Of a stretch of DNA of 64,000 bases, positions 53,081 to 63,650 are shown in pieces; positions within the stretch are counted from its first letter, which is position 1; each line of letters opens with the position of its first letter. The notes under the pieces were generated by a model, which worked only from the letters and a program-made list of their open reading frames with translations, did no database searches and had not been told where the DNA came from. This stretch comes from an uncultured Pseudomonadota bacterium (GTDB taxonomy: Bacteria > Pseudomonadota > Gammaproteobacteria > Methylococcales > Methylomonadaceae), in assembly GCA_903918375.1 (NCBI GenBank), contig CAIXED010000011.1, forward strand, positions 44,392 to 108,391. Reading direction: 5' to 3'. The position numbers and the translations under genes are program-made.

Positions 53081-53239
53081 TAAGCCTCGCAACGCGCATC
53101 CTTTTTTATGAACAACTAAAAATGCGGTCAATGCCCGATGATGTTGCTTAAACTCAGTTATTCAATGAATTGTTAATGGTATTTTTGCCGTTTCGTGAAT
53201 GATACAATCCGTGGCTTTTTAACCACGCCATTAATCAGG

Positions 53240-56200
53240 ATGTCTGTGGAATCTCAATTTCAACCCACCTTAACTCACCAAGCCCCATCAAGGCTGCGTG
53301 AAATTCCTTATAACTACACCTCGTTTTCTGATCGCGAAATCGTGATTCGTCTATTAGGCGAACAGCATTGGCAGATTTTGGATTCGTTGCGCGATGAAAA
53401 AATCACCGGTCGTTCAGCGCGGATGCTGTACGAAGTATTAGGTGATATTTGGGCGGTGCAGCGTAATCCGTATTTGGAAGACGATTTGCTGGATAACCGC
53501 AAACGCCGCCGTGCTTTGCTGGATGCTTTGCGTCATCGCTTAAAGCAGATGAAAAATCGCCATGCTGAATTGGAAAATGAGCATTCTGATCGTGCTGATC
53601 GAGTCGGTTCTTTAATTGCAGCAGCTCATCAAGCGGTCGATGCCTTTGAAGCGCATTTTGATCGCACCCGTGACATGCGCCGTAAAACCTTGGCCTTGTT
53701 ATCCAAACACACTCGCAAAGACAATATTTGTTTTGACGGCTTTGCGCGAGTTTCGCATGTCACCGATGCTACCGATTGGCGGGTCGAATATCCGTTTGTG
53801 GTGTTGTATCCGAGCACTGAGTTGGAAGTTGGGCATTTGGTGCGCGATTGCATCAAGCTGGGTTTAACCATTATTCCTCGTGGGGGCGGTACTGGTTACA
53901 CCGGTGGTGCTGTGCCATTGACGCCTTATTCTGCGGTCATTAATACCGAAAAATTAATCCAAATTGGTCGGGTTGATTATCAAAGCAGCTTGCCAGGTGT
54001 TGAGCAAACTTACGCCACTATTGATACCGGCGCTGGTGTGGTGACGCGGCGGGTGATGGATGTTGCTGATAATGCGGGCTTGGTGTTTGCCTGTGACCCA
54101 ACGTCGGCTGATGCTTCTTGTATTGGCGGCAATATCGCTATGAATGCCGGCGGTAAAAAAGCGGTATTGTGGGGCACGGCGCTGGACAATTTGTTGTCAT
54201 GGCGGATGGTGACGCCGGATGGTAATTGGCTGGAAGTCGAACGCTTTAATCACAATCTCGGCAAAATTCACGATCAATCCGAAGTGACTTTTACCTTGAA
54301 ACGCTTTGGAGCCGACGGCAAAACTTCGTTAGGTGAAGAAAGCTTAACCATTCCTGGCAACCAGTTCCGCAAAGGTGAATTAGGCAAAGACGTTACCGAC
54401 AAGTTTTTAGGCGGTTTACCGGGGATTCAGAAAGAAGGTTGTGATGGCATCATCACTTCCGCGCGTTGGATTTTGCACAAAATGCCACCGCATACTCGAA
54501 CGGTTTGTTTAGAGTTTTTCGGCCAAGTGCGTGAGGCGGTGCCGGCGATTGTTGAAATTCGTGATTATCTGGCTAACTTGCCGAAAAATGGCGATGGTCG
54601 GGTGATGTTGGCAGGACTTGAGCATCTCGATGAACGTTATGTGAAAGCGGTCGGTTATGCAACCAAAGCCAAACGCCACGGCCGCCCGAAAATGGTGTTA
54701 ATCGGTGATATTGTCGGTGATGATGAAAACCAAGTCGCTTTAGCCGCTTCGGAAGTGGTGCGTTTATGTAACGCCCGTAGTGCTGAAGGTTTTATCGCTG
54801 TTAGTCCTGAAACCCGCAAAAAATTCTGGCTGGATCGTGCCAGAACTGCTGCGATTGCTAAACACACCAATGCCTTCAAAATCAACGAAGACGTGGTGAT
54901 TCCATTGCCGCGGATGGGCGATTATTGTGATGGCATTGAGCGGATCAATATCGAACTGTCGTTACAGAACAAACTGCGTTTATGTGATGCCTTAACTCAT
55001 TTGTTAAATGGCGATTTGCCGCTTCGTTCTTATGAAGAAGGTTTTAACAGCATTGAGTTAATCGGCGACCGTCGTGCGCGTGGTTTGGAGCGGGTTGAAG
55101 AAGTACGCCAGCGCTGGCAGTGGTTGTATGACAATTTGGATTTGCCGTTAGCGCAAGCGGAAGCGCTGTTTGAGCAACAAGGTATTGTGGTCGGTGAATT
55201 GACCAACCGTGCCGAGCAACCGAGCTTATTCCACCGAATTCAAGACCATTCGTTACGCGTGTCTTGGAAACAGGCGTTATTGCCGCGTTTAAAAGAAATT
55301 TTTGAAGGTGATAATTTCCGGCCAGTAATCGAACGCATTGAAGCGGTGCATAAAGAAGTGTTGCGTGGTCGAGTGTTTGTCGCACTCCACATGCATGCTG
55401 GCGATGGCAATGTGCATACCAATTTGCCGGTCAATTCCGATCATTACGATATGCTGCAAGAAGCCAATCAAGCGGTAGCGCGGATTATGGTGTTGGCGCG
55501 TTCCTTGGGCGGGGTAATTTCCGGTGAGCACGGGATTGGCATTACCAAATACGAGTTTTTGACACCGGAAGAATTAGCCAGTTTCCATGCTTATAAAAAC
55601 CAAGTTGATCCAGAAGGTCGTTTTAATCGCGGTAAGTTGATGCCCGGCGCTGATTTACGCGCCGCTTATACAACTTCATTTAGCTTGATGGGCTTTGAAT
55701 CCTTAATCATGCAACAAAGTGATATTGGTGCGATTGCTGATTCGGTGAAAGATTGCCTGCGTTGTGGCAAATGTAAGCCGGTGTGTTCGACTCATGTGCC
55801 ACGGGCGAATTTGTTGTATTCACCGAGGAATAAAATTCTCGCTACTTCCTTGCTGATCGAAGCGTTTTTATACGAAGAGCAAACTCGGCGCGGGATTTCC
55901 ATTCACCATTGGCAAGAGTTTGAAGACGTTGCCGACCATTGTACGGTTTGTCATAAATGCTTCAACCCCTGTCCGGTCGATATTGATTTTGGCGATGTGT
56001 CGATGAATATGCGTAATCTGTTACGCAAAATGGGCAAGCAAAGCTTTAATCCGGTCAAAACCGCAGCGATTGCGTTCTTAACTGCCAGCCATCCGAATAC
56101 CGTCAAGTTAATGCGGACGCTGATGATCCGTTGGGCTTATAAAGGGCAACGCTTAGCTAGTTTCCTACTGAAACCGTGGAGTAAAGGCCAGCTGAAACAG

Positions 56201-57157
56201 CCGCCATCATCGACCGGTAAACCGCCAGTCCGTGAGCAGGTGATTCAATTTGTGAATCGCAAAATGCCCAATAATGTGCCGAAAAAAACCGCGCGTGCCT
56301 TGCTGGATATTGAAGATGATCAAATCGTGCCGATTATTCGTGACCCGTTAAAAACTCGCACCGATTCGGAAGCGGTGTTTTATTTCCCCGGTTGTGGTTC
56401 AGAGCGTTTGTTCTCACAAGTCGGTTTAGCCACTCAAGCGATGTTGTTTGAAATTGGCGTGCAAACCGTGTTGCCGCCGGGTTATTTATGTTGCGGTTAT
56501 CCGCAGCGCGCGGCAGGGCAGTTTGATAAGGCGCAGAAAATCACTACCGATAACCGCGTGTTATTCCACCGATTGGCTAATACCTTGAATTATCTGGATA
56601 TTAAAACCGTGGTGGTCAGTTGTGGCACTTGTTTGGATCAATTGTTTGATTACGAATTTGAGAAGATTTTCCCTGGCTGTCGTTTGATTGATATTCACGA
56701 ATATCTGCTCGAAAAAGGCGTCAAACTGGATGGGATTGACGGTACTCGTTATCTTTACCACGACCCTTGCCATAGCCCATTAAAACAGCAAGAGCCGATG
56801 AAAACCGTTAACGCCTTGATGGGTTCGACAGTGAATAAATCTGAGCGTTGCTGTGGTGAGTCCGGCACCTTGGCGGTAGCGAGACCCGATATTTCTAACC
56901 AAGTGCGTTTCCGCAAAGCTGAAGAATTGCAAGCGGATGCGGCGAAATTGCGTAGTGAAAATTACGATGGACCAGTGAAAATGCTGACCTCTTGTCCATC
57001 TTGTGTTCAAGGCTTAAAACGCTATGAAGACGAGGTCGATCAGTTGGAAGTTGATTACATTGTGGTCGAAATTGCTCGTCATGTATTGGGCAAAAAATGG
57101 CTGGAGTCCTATATCAATCAAGCAGGTAATGGCGGTATAGAGCGAGTTCTGCTCTAA
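53240..57157 (+). CDS. giant FAD/Fe-S oxidoreductase (DUF3683 type)
   Basis: This 1305-residue protein begins with an about 140-residue DUF3683 segment ([12 protein letters not shown] near the start). An FAD-binding PCMH domain follows ([15 protein letters not shown] near 213-227), then an FAD-oxidase C-terminal domain ending [13 protein letters not shown], as in D-lactate or glycolate dehydrogenases. Next come two 4Fe-4S clusters, [11 protein letters not shown] (about 838) and [12 protein letters not shown] (about 900). Two cysteine-rich CCG domains close it, with CCGYP (about 1083) and CCGESG (about 1203). It resembles a GlpC-like electron-transfer chain fused to a 2-hydroxyacid dehydrogenase. 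Substrate and acceptor are unknown. ATG 53240 and GTG 53246 (AGGA 5 bases upstream) are both possible starts. Confidence 0.92.
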   Translation: MSVESQFQPTLTHQAPSRLREIPYNYTSFSDREIVIRLLGEQHWQILDSLRDEKITGRSARMLYEVLGDIWAVQRNPYLEDDLLDNRKRRRALLDALRHRLKQMKNRHAELENEHSDRADRVGSLIAAAHQAVDAFEAHFDRTRDMRRKTLALLSKHTRKDNICFDGFARVSHVTDATDWRVEYPFVVLYPSTELEVGHLVRDCIKLGLTIIPRGGGTGYTGGAVPLTPYSAVINTEKLIQIGRVDYQSSLPGVEQTYATIDTGAGVVTRRVMDVADNAGLVFACDPTSADASCIGGNIAMNAGGKKAVLWGTALDNLLSWRMVTPDGNWLEVERFNHNLGKIHDQSEVTFTLKRFGADGKTSLGEESLTIPGNQFRKGELGKDVTDKFLGGLPGIQKEGCDGIITSARWILHKMPPHTRTVCLEFFGQVREAVPAIVEIRDYLANLPKNGDGRVMLAGLEHLDERYVKAVGYATKAKRHGRPKMVLIGDIVGDDENQVALAASEVVRLCNARSAEGFIAVSPETRKKFWLDRARTAAIAKHTNAFKINEDVVIPLPRMGDYCDGIERINIELSLQNKLRLCDALTHLLNGDLPLRSYEEGFNSIELIGDRRARGLERVEEVRQRWQWLYDNLDLPLAQAEALFEQQGIVVGELTNRAEQPSLFHRIQDHSLRVSWKQALLPRLKEIFEGDNFRPVIERIEAVHKEVLRGRVFVALHMHAGDGNVHTNLPVNSDHYDMLQEANQAVARIMVLARSLGGVISGEHGIGITKYEFLTPEELASFHAYKNQVDPEGRFNRGKLMPGADLRAAYTTSFSLMGFESLIMQQSDIGAIADSVKDCLRCGKCKPVCSTHVPRANLLYSPRNKILATSLLIEAFLYEEQTRRGISIHHWQEFEDVADHCTVCHKCFNPCPVDIDFGDVSMNMRNLLRKMGKQSFNPVKTAAIAFLTASHPNTVKLMRTLMIRWAYKGQRLASFLLKPWSKGQLKQPPSSTGKPPVREQVIQFVNRKMPNNVPKKTARALLDIEDDQIVPIIRDPLKTRTDSEAVFYFPGCGSERLFSQVGLATQAMLFEIGVQTVLPPGYLCCGYPQRAAGQFDKAQKITTDNRVLFHRLANTLNYLDIKTVVVSCGTCLDQLFDYEFEKIFPGCRLIDIHEYLLEKGVKLDGIDGTRYLYHDPCHSPLKQQEPMKTVNALMGSTVNKSERCCGESGTLAVARPDISNQVRFRKAEELQADAAKLRSENYDGPVKMLTSCPSCVQGLKRYEDEVDQLEVDYIVVEIARHVLGKKWLESYINQAGNGGIERVLL

Positions 57158-57466
57158 AGTGGCTGGCTATTTTGTGTCATTGGCTTGGTTTTTGACGAAT
57201 TGATGATGCAAAAAATTGCCCTGGATAATAACCATTATTTAATTGTGTAAAAATAGCTAACTTCATGATATTTAGGGTTAAATTTAATATTTCAAGTGAT
57301 TTAATTAACCGCTTTATTTTTATGGTAATAATTGATGCATTTTGGCTTTGTTAATAAATTTAAAAATCATGGTACGATTTAAAGGCTTTCAAGCAAAAAC
57401 CAAATTAAATTTAATCAATATTTTTAATAAGGTTATTAAAATTTATAACTGACAGGACTGGTAATA
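57158..57466. promoter_or_regulatory. 309-bp AT-rich leader region
   Basis: No gene is visible. The sequence is strongly AT-rich, and the last 60 bases before the following gene are almost free of G and C. This fits a strong promoter with a long, poorly structured leader; TTGTTA with TACGAT 19 bp later (around 57350-57378) is a weak candidate pair. Confidence 0.35.
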
Positions 57467-57838
57467 ATGAATTTAAAAAAAATTTTAGTTTCTTTGCTAA
57501 TGACTTCAGCATTAGTTTCTACAACTGTTTCTGCTAACGCAGACGGCAATGCAAAAGTACGTGCAGCTGGTGAAGCCACAATTGCTAAAGTTGAAGAAGC
57601 AATTGCTTTAGCAGAAAAAGGCGAGAAAGCAGAAGTATTAAAAGTGTTGGGCGATGTTCGTCAAGCACAAAAAGAATTCCGTTATGAGCAAACTGAGCGT
57701 TTACGTCAAAAAGCTGGTGACAAATTGAAAGCAGCTAAAGAAGAAGTTGAAAACGGCGATGCAAACGCTGTTAATTCTTTGAAAGCAACTTTGGCTTTCT
57801 ACAAAGAAATGATGGTTGTTTACTCAGCTGCTCACTAA
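57467..57838 (+). CDS. small secreted helical protein, SmbP-like fold
   Basis: This 123-residue protein has a signal peptide (residues 1-24, ending VSANA) and a mature part that is almost wholly helical and rich in Ala, Lys and Glu (KVEEAIALAEKGEKAEVLKVL, LRQKAGDKLKAAKEEVENG). The layout resembles the four-helix SmbP metal-binding protein but lacks its histidines. AGGA lies 9 bases before the ATG. The codons are those of a well-expressed gene (many AAA, GAA, GCA, GTT). It stands alone behind an AT-rich leader; function unknown. Confidence 0.7.
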   Translation: MNLKKILVSLLMTSALVSTTVSANADGNAKVRAAGEATIAKVEEAIALAEKGEKAEVLKVLGDVRQAQKEFRYEQTERLRQKAGDKLKAAKEEVENGDANAVNSLKATLAFYKEMMVVYSAAH

Positions 57839-58027
57839 GAGTGGTTAAGGTTTAGCGATGAGCTAAACATTTGATAGACCGATTCCCGTGTTTCGCACGG
57901 GAATCACCCTCAAAATCCCCGCAAAACTCCAATACCAAAACCTTTCAATCCTTAGCGTTGCTTGAGATGCCATTAAATGGTTTACTGGCAAAAACCTCGC
58001 TGTGATTGAATGGAGTCTTTGCCCGCT

Positions 58028-60151
58028 ATGAACCACACTGTCGATTTGGTCAAACAACTGTTTCCAAGCTTTGATGCCGCTGATGCTGCACAAATTGTCA
58101 AAGCCCTGAATTTAGTCGATCAAGCGACTGCTCAAACTGCTAATCCGAGCGCCAATATTCGCCCCAAAGGGATTGATGTCGCGACAGTCTTGATGACCGC
58201 ACATATTGATCTGCAAACCATCCTTGCCGCTTTATTAAGTGATTCGCGAGTGGTGGGGTTTGTTAGTGATCAGCAAATCAGCGAGCAATTTGGCGCTACC
58301 GTGGCGTCTTTAGTCAAAGATGTGGTCTGGCTGAATAAAGTCAGTATTTACAGCCCAGAAATGGCTAATCAGCCCAATCAATCGGAAACTTTGCGCCGAA
58401 TGTTGTTGGCGATGACTCAAGATGTCCGCGCCGTGTTGATTAAACTGGCGTTTCGGATTCAGCGCTTACGCAATTTGCGTAGTGAAGATGAAGCGATTCA
58501 GCGGTTTATTGCCCGTGAAACCATCGATATTTACGCACCATTAGCCAATCGCTTAGGGATTAGCCAGTTCAAATGGGAGCTGGAAGATTTAGCGTTTCGC
58601 TATATCGATCCTGAAAACTATTTCTCCATCGCCAAATCGTTAGCCGACAAACGCGAGCAACGCCAAATTTGCATCCAAAGTTTTTTAGACACTTTGCGAC
58701 AAAAGCTAGAGGACGAAGGGATTAAAGCCAAAGTCTATGGGCGGCCAAAGCACATCTATAGCATCTGGTGCAAAATGCGTAACAAAAAGCTCAGCATAGA
58801 CGAGCTTTACGATTTGCTGGCGGTGCGGGTGATTGTTGAAAATCTATCAGCTTGTTATACCGCCTTGGGTTTAGTACATAGCGTTTGGCAATACATTCCT
58901 AAAGAATTTGATGATTACATCGCCAACCCCAAGGAAAACGGCTATCAATCGCTACATACCGTGGTGATTGATGAGCAAGCTAACCGCATCGAAGTGCAAA
59001 TTCGTACCAAAGCTATGCATGAATTCGCCGAGCTAGGGGTTGCCGCTCACTGGCGTTATAAAGAAGGCAGCAAATTTAATTCGGCCACCGAAAAAAATAT
59101 CGCCTCGTTGCGGCAGCTATTGGAAGACAAAGACAGTGGCGACAACTTAATCGAAAATTTCCATACCGAATTGTTTTCGGATCGGGTTTTCGTTTTAACG
59201 CCGGCTGGTAAATTGATCGATTTAATCAAAGGCGCAACACCGCTGGATTTTGCCTACGCGATTCATACCCAAATCGGCCACACTTGTCGTGGCGCCAAAG
59301 TGAATGGCCAAATTAAACCGCTGACCTATACCCTCAGTTCCGGCGAGCAAGTGGAAATCATCACCGTCAAAAGCGGTCAACCTAACCACAATTGGCTAGA
59401 CCCTAATCTGGGCTATCTGAAAACCCCAAGAGCAATTAGCAAGGTTAAAAGCTGGTTTAAACAGCAACAGCAAGGCGAAAATATTGCCGCTGGTAAGCAG
59501 TTATTGGATAAAGAAAGTAAGCGTTTGGGGATTAAAAGCCTTGATTTACCCGATTTGCTGAAACACTTTAAATTAGCAAGCCCCGATTATTTTTACGAAG
59601 CACTAGGGCGCGGTGATATTAGCAATCGCCAATTAGTGGCGGCGCTGAAAATTCCCGAACTGGAACCCGCTCGTTTGAAACTGGTTGCGGCGAAAGTTAG
59701 CGCCCAATCAACTGTCACTGTTGCCGGGATTGATAATGTCGTAACGACGATGGCGCATTGCTGCACACCGATAAAAGGCGAGCCGATTATTGGTTTTATG
59801 TCGCATAAACGCGGGATTACCATCCATCGCCAAGATTGCGAAAATCTCCAGCATTTAAGCAATGAGCAAAAAACGCAGTTAATCGGTGCCGAGTGGGGCG
59901 GTAATCAAGCGGCGCGGCATATTGTCTCGATTGTGATTCACGCCTTTAACGCGCCGAATTTATTAGGGGATGTTTCGCAACTGCTCAGCAGCGCAAAAGT
60001 GCATATTAGTGATGCGGCTTTGAAAACCCATGATGATTTATCAGCGATTTTGACCATGGCGATTCAAATTGAAAATACTGAGCAATTGAGTTCGGTGTTG
60101 GCCAAAATCAATCAACTGCCGAATATTCTGGAAGTGAAGCGTAAAACCTAA
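58028..60151 (+). CDS. relA: RelA-type (p)ppGpp synthetase with inactive HD domain
   Basis: This 707-residue RSH protein starts with an HD-like domain in which the catalytic HD is lost (ALLSDSRVVG in place of the HDxxED motif). It then has the synthetase domain (GRPKHIYSIWCKM near 236-248; KENGYQSLHT near 304-313), TGS (VFVLTPAGKLIDLIKGATPLDFAY), a zinc-finger-like part (AHCCTPIKGEPIIGF) and a C-terminal ACT domain. Loss of the hydrolase motif identifies RelA rather than SpoT. It would make (p)ppGpp on starved ribosomes. ATG 58028 has GGAG 12 bases upstream; ATG 58010 is an alternative. Its end overlaps the convergent msrQ by 4 bp. Confidence 0.93.
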   Translation: MNHTVDLVKQLFPSFDAADAAQIVKALNLVDQATAQTANPSANIRPKGIDVATVLMTAHIDLQTILAALLSDSRVVGFVSDQQISEQFGATVASLVKDVVWLNKVSIYSPEMANQPNQSETLRRMLLAMTQDVRAVLIKLAFRIQRLRNLRSEDEAIQRFIARETIDIYAPLANRLGISQFKWELEDLAFRYIDPENYFSIAKSLADKREQRQICIQSFLDTLRQKLEDEGIKAKVYGRPKHIYSIWCKMRNKKLSIDELYDLLAVRVIVENLSACYTALGLVHSVWQYIPKEFDDYIANPKENGYQSLHTVVIDEQANRIEVQIRTKAMHEFAELGVAAHWRYKEGSKFNSATEKNIASLRQLLEDKDSGDNLIENFHTELFSDRVFVLTPAGKLIDLIKGATPLDFAYAIHTQIGHTCRGAKVNGQIKPLTYTLSSGEQVEIITVKSGQPNHNWLDPNLGYLKTPRAISKVKSWFKQQQQGENIAAGKQLLDKESKRLGIKSLDLPDLLKHFKLASPDYFYEALGRGDISNRQLVAALKIPELEPARLKLVAAKVSAQSTVTVAGIDNVVTTMAHCCTPIKGEPIIGFMSHKRGITIHRQDCENLQHLSNEQKTQLIGAEWGGNQAARHIVSIVIHAFNAPNLLGDVSQLLSSAKVHISDAALKTHDDLSAILTMAIQIENTEQLSSVLAKINQLPNILEVKRKT

Positions 60152-60732
60152 ACCAATCCCCGCTTACGCTTTAACCAAGCCAAAACCCGAAATAGCATTA
60201 ATAAGCCAATTAACGCTGTGTAAAAAATCGGCTGAATCAGATTGCCTTTAAGCTGCCAAAAATAATGGATCAGGGCGAAAACGCAGGCTGGGTAGATTAA
60301 GCGATGAATTTTTTTCCAGTATTTGCCGAGTTTTTTCTTAGCGTATTTGGGCGAGGTGATAGCCAGCGTTGTCACTAGCAAAAAACATAAAACCCCGAAC
60401 CAAATGTAAGGGCTTTCCAGTAAATCAATCCAAATCAAACGCCAATTCAGCGAATTATCGACTAGCAAATAAACCAGCAGATGCAAACTAGCATAAGCAA
60501 AACTGCATAGGCCAAATAATTGTCGATAAGTAGCCATGCCGCGCCATTTGCTGATAGCTTGAATGGGGGTAATTGCCAAGGTCAGGCACAGAAATCGTAA
60601 ACTCCAATCGCCGAGTCGAATATGCAAGCTTTCAATCGGGTTACCGCCAAGATTATCGGTCGCAATGTCTATTCCCAGCAATAGCAACGGCAAGCAACAA
60701 GCGATGAGGGCTATCGTCGATTTCGATACCAT
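60148..60732 (-). CDS. msrQ: haem-binding membrane subunit MsrQ
   Basis: This 194-residue protein has five to six membrane segments and the conserved haem-ligand region SFAYASLHLLVYLLVDNS (His near residue 83), plus a late HRLIYPACVFALIHYFWQLKG with two more histidines. MsrQ passes electrons from the quinone pool to MsrP. Its start overlaps the msrP stop by one base (TAATG), so the pair is coupled. Its end is convergent with relA. Confidence 0.94.
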   Translation of the reverse strand: MVSKSTIALIACCLPLLLLGIDIATDNLGGNPIESLHIRLGDWSLRFLCLTLAITPIQAISKWRGMATYRQLFGLCSFAYASLHLLVYLLVDNSLNWRLIWIDLLESPYIWFGVLCFLLVTTLAITSPKYAKKKLGKYWKKIHRLIYPACVFALIHYFWQLKGNLIQPIFYTALIGLLMLFRVLAWLKRKRGLV

Positions 60733-61655
60733 TAGATAAAACGCCGTAAATCCATGTCGCGGTATAAGTCAGCGACTTGATCGCCATAGCCGTTAAATAA
60801 TTCGGTTTCGCGGCGGGCGGTAAAAAAGCTGCTACCTAATACCCGTTCACTGTGTTGACTCCAGCGTGGATGGGCGACGGCGGGATTGACGTTGGCATAA
60901 AAGCCATATTCGTTGGGTGCGGATTGATTCCAAGCGGTGGCCGGTTGGTCTTTAAGCAATTCAATTTTGACAATCGCTTTAATGCTTTTAAAACCGTATT
61001 TCCACGGCACGATTAAGCGTAATGGCGCTCCATTTTGTTTAGGTAAGCTTTCGCCATACATACCAACGGCCAAGATGGTCAGAGGATGGGTGGCTTCATC
61101 AATCCGCAAGCCTTCGGTGTAAGGCCAATTCAGACCGCTGGAAGTGAGTTGATTTGGCATCGCTTGCGGATTGAATAGCGTAGTGAATTTGACATAGCGG
61201 GCCGAAGACAAAGGTTTAGCCAGCTTTAATAAATTAGCCAACTGGAAACCTTGCCAAGGTACGACCATCGACCAAGCTTCTACGCAGCGGAAACGGTAAA
61301 CATATTCTTGAATGGTTTGTTGTTTTAGCAGTTGTTCTAGGTTTAAACGCAGAGGTCGTTCCACTTCACCGCTAATTTCGACGCTCCACGGATCAATCGG
61401 TAAGGCTTGAGCGAGCTTGGTTGAATCTTGTTTGTTAAAGGAAAATTCGTAGTAGTTGGTGTAATTTTTCACCACCTCGGCTGGGGTCGCTGTCAGGTGA
61501 TTATCATGCGTTTCTGCCGCTAACACTTTGCCAATTCCAGCGGCACTGGCCAGCGTGGTTGCGGCAAATGCTTTAAGGATTTGCCGCCGTTGGCTGAAAA
61601 TTAACGGGTCGGTAATTTCATGGTCTGAAATCGACGGTTTGGATTTAATCAGCAT
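60732..61655 (-). CDS. msrP: periplasmic methionine-sulfoxide reductase catalytic subunit MsrP
   Basis: This 307-residue molybdoenzyme has a Tat-type signal (SQRRQILKAFAATTLASAAG; twin Arg at 23-24). The Mo-coordinating Cys124 is in RFRCVEAWSMVVPWQG, followed by the MsrP/YedY fold with VPWKYGFKSIK and the end DLYRDMDLRRF. It repairs oxidised methionines of periplasmic proteins, working with MsrQ encoded just downstream. No regulator lies beside it. Confidence 0.96.
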   Translation of the reverse strand: MLIKSKPSISDHEITDPLIFSQRRQILKAFAATTLASAAGIGKVLAAETHDNHLTATPAEVVKNYTNYYEFSFNKQDSTKLAQALPIDPWSVEISGEVERPLRLNLEQLLKQQTIQEYVYRFRCVEAWSMVVPWQGFQLANLLKLAKPLSSARYVKFTTLFNPQAMPNQLTSSGLNWPYTEGLRIDEATHPLTILAVGMYGESLPKQNGAPLRLIVPWKYGFKSIKAIVKIELLKDQPATAWNQSAPNEYGFYANVNPAVAHPRWSQHSERVLGSSFFTARRETELFNGYGDQVADLYRDMDLRRFI

Positions 61656-61714
61656 ATTTTTCCCTAATCTGTATTGCCCTAATCAAGCCAAGCTACCACG
61701 TAATTTGTAAATGC

Positions 61715-62572
61715 CTATTTTCGCTTCTCAACGCCAGCGACTTCACGGTTCGGGTTCACAATCCACTCGCTCCACGAACCCGCATAAAGTTTTGAACCGC
61801 TTAATCCTGCTACTTCCATCGCTAATAAATTATGACAACCAGTAACCCCTGAACCACACATATGGACGATTTGTTCGGCAGGGCGGTTAGCGGTTAAGGC
61901 GCTAAATTGCTGACGTAATTGCGCGGCAGACAAGAATAAACCTTGCGAGTCTAAGTTAAGCTGGAATGGGCGATTAATCGCTTTGGGAACATGGCCGGCA
62001 ACTGGGTCTATCGGTTCTTGTAAGCCGTTAAAACGCTCTGGGGTGCGGGCATCGATTAACATTAGGCTTTGGCTGGCTAAGCCGTTTTCAACTTGTTGGG
62101 CGCTGAGCCATTGTTGATTGTCGAGATAGCTGCGGAATTCGCTGGCGCTGATTTTGGGTAACACGGTGGTTTGTGGCAAGCCGAGTTTTTGCCAGTTTTT
62201 AATGCCGCCATCCAATACCGCAACTTGCGTGTGTCCCATGCAGCGCAATAACCACCACATTCGGCCAGCAAAAGCGCCGCTGGTATCGTCATACACTACG
62301 ATTTGATTGCGATTATTCACGCCCCATGCACCGAGTTTATTGGCTAATTCAGCAAAGTTGGGCAAAGGATGGCGGCCGGTGTAGCTTTTGACTGCCAACG
62401 ATAAATCTTTATTTAAGTCGGCATAACGAGCGCCTTCGATATGGACTTGGCGATAAGCGCGCTGTCCGGCTTGCTCATCGGCTAATGAAAAACGGCAGTC
62501 GAAGATGATCCAGTTGGGATCATGTAAGTGTTTTGCTAATTCGCTGGCGCTGATTAAAGTGCTGTAGCTCAT
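61715..62572 (-). CDS. sseA: SseA-type rhodanese/3-mercaptopyruvate sulfurtransferase
   Basis: This 285-residue protein has two rhodanese domains. The second carries the active-site loop CGSGVTGCHNL (Cys239). The first, inactive, domain contains HIEGARYADLNKDLS and the linking GMWWLLRCMGHTQVAVLDGG-like segment. The CGSGVT loop is typical of 3-mercaptopyruvate sulfurtransferases, where the usual CGSGVTA has a G here. It follows the quinone oxidoreductase gene by 3 bp and is probably co-transcribed with it. Confidence 0.9.
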   Translation of the reverse strand: MSYSTLISASELAKHLHDPNWIIFDCRFSLADEQAGQRAYRQVHIEGARYADLNKDLSLAVKSYTGRHPLPNFAELANKLGAWGVNNRNQIVVYDDTSGAFAGRMWWLLRCMGHTQVAVLDGGIKNWQKLGLPQTTVLPKISASEFRSYLDNQQWLSAQQVENGLASQSLMLIDARTPERFNGLQEPIDPVAGHVPKAINRPFQLNLDSQGLFLSAAQLRQQFSALTANRPAEQIVHMCGSGVTGCHNLLAMEVAGLSGSKLYAGSWSEWIVNPNREVAGVEKRK

Positions 62573-62575
62573 GTT

Positions 62576-63541
62576 TTAAATCTCCAAAATAATTTTGCCA
62601 AAATGTTGGCCGCTGATTAAACGTTGATGGGCTAGTTCGGCTGACGCCAAAGGAAACACGGAATCAATGATAGGTTTGACGCCGCCATTTTCTAATAAAG
62701 GCCAAACCTGTTGGTGCAATTGCTGTGCAATTTGGCCTTTAAAATGATCGTCACGACCACGCAAGGTAGAACCTGTAATGGTTAGCCGTTTCGCCATCAC
62801 CGACCATAAATTAATCTCGCTGGTGTTGCCGTTTTGAATCGCAATTTGTACCAGACGACCTTCCACGGCGAGGCATTTAAGGTTGCGCGGAAAATAATCG
62901 CCACCGACGATGTCGAGGATTAGGTTGACGCCTTGTTGTTCGGTTAGCTGCTTAATCACCGCGACAAAATCATCTTGATGATAGTTAATGGCAGCATCCG
63001 CGCCTAAAGCCAAACAGCGTTGGCATTTTTCCTCGTTACCAGCGGTGACGTAGACCGTGCAGCCAAACGCTTTAGCGAGTTGAATCGCGGTGTTGCCAAT
63101 CCCGCTACTGCCGCCGTGAATTAAGACAGTTTCACCGGCTTGTAAGCCGCCGCGATTAAAGACATTACTCCAAACCGTGAAAAATGTTTCTGGTAGGGCC
63201 GCGGCTTGGATAAAGCTAAAATCTTTGGGAATTGGTAAACAACACCCCGCGCTGGCTAGGCAATATTCGCTATAACCACCGCCATTAACCAAAGCGCAGA
63301 CTTGATCGCCAATTTTAAATTCGCTGACAGCATGACCGATTTCGACAATGGTTCCCGCCACTTCCAAGCCCAAAATCGGCGATGCACCCGCTGGGGCGGG
63401 GTATAAACCTTGGCGTTGCATTAAATCTGGGCGGCTAATGCCGGCAGCGGCAACTTTAATCAAGACTTGATGAGATGCTGGAATCGGCTGCGGTAATGGG
63501 CTTAATTGCAACGAATTAGCGATGATTTCGATAGCTTGCAT
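62576..63541 (-). CDS. NAD(P)H-dependent quinone oxidoreductase (zinc-independent MDR)
   Basis: This 321-residue medium-chain dehydrogenase/reductase has the family hallmarks ISRPDLMQRQGLYPAPAGASPILGLEVAGTI near residues 35-65 and the NADPH-binding loop HGGSSGIGNTAIQLAKAFG near 143-161. No zinc ligands are conserved, as in quinone oxidoreductases (Qor/PIG3 type). It may reduce quinones or enals. sseA follows 3 bp downstream. It is divergent from argC. Confidence 0.9.
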   Translation of the reverse strand: MQAIEIIANSLQLSPLPQPIPASHQVLIKVAAAGISRPDLMQRQGLYPAPAGASPILGLEVAGTIVEIGHAVSEFKIGDQVCALVNGGGYSEYCLASAGCCLPIPKDFSFIQAAALPETFFTVWSNVFNRGGLQAGETVLIHGGSSGIGNTAIQLAKAFGCTVYVTAGNEEKCQRCLALGADAAINYHQDDFVAVIKQLTEQQGVNLILDIVGGDYFPRNLKCLAVEGRLVQIAIQNGNTSEINLWSVMAKRLTITGSTLRGRDDHFKGQIAQQLHQQVWPLLENGGVKPIIDSVFPLASAELAHQRLISGQHFGKIILEI

Positions 63542-63650
63542 GAATCAAAGGTGTTTAGAAATGACGATAAACTTTATTATAGGCATCTTTATGGCTTCAG
63601 CGGCGTTTGCTGGAGCGGGTTTTATCAGCTTTTAATGAGAATTAGACAAT

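Noticed and set aside
58028..60151. SpoT rather than RelA
   Set aside because: The HD hydrolase motif is lost (LLSDSRVVG), which fits RelA.
63561..63635. 24-codon hydrophobic frame before argC
   Set aside because: Too short and without conserved features; a leader peptide was considered but no attenuator hairpin is seen.
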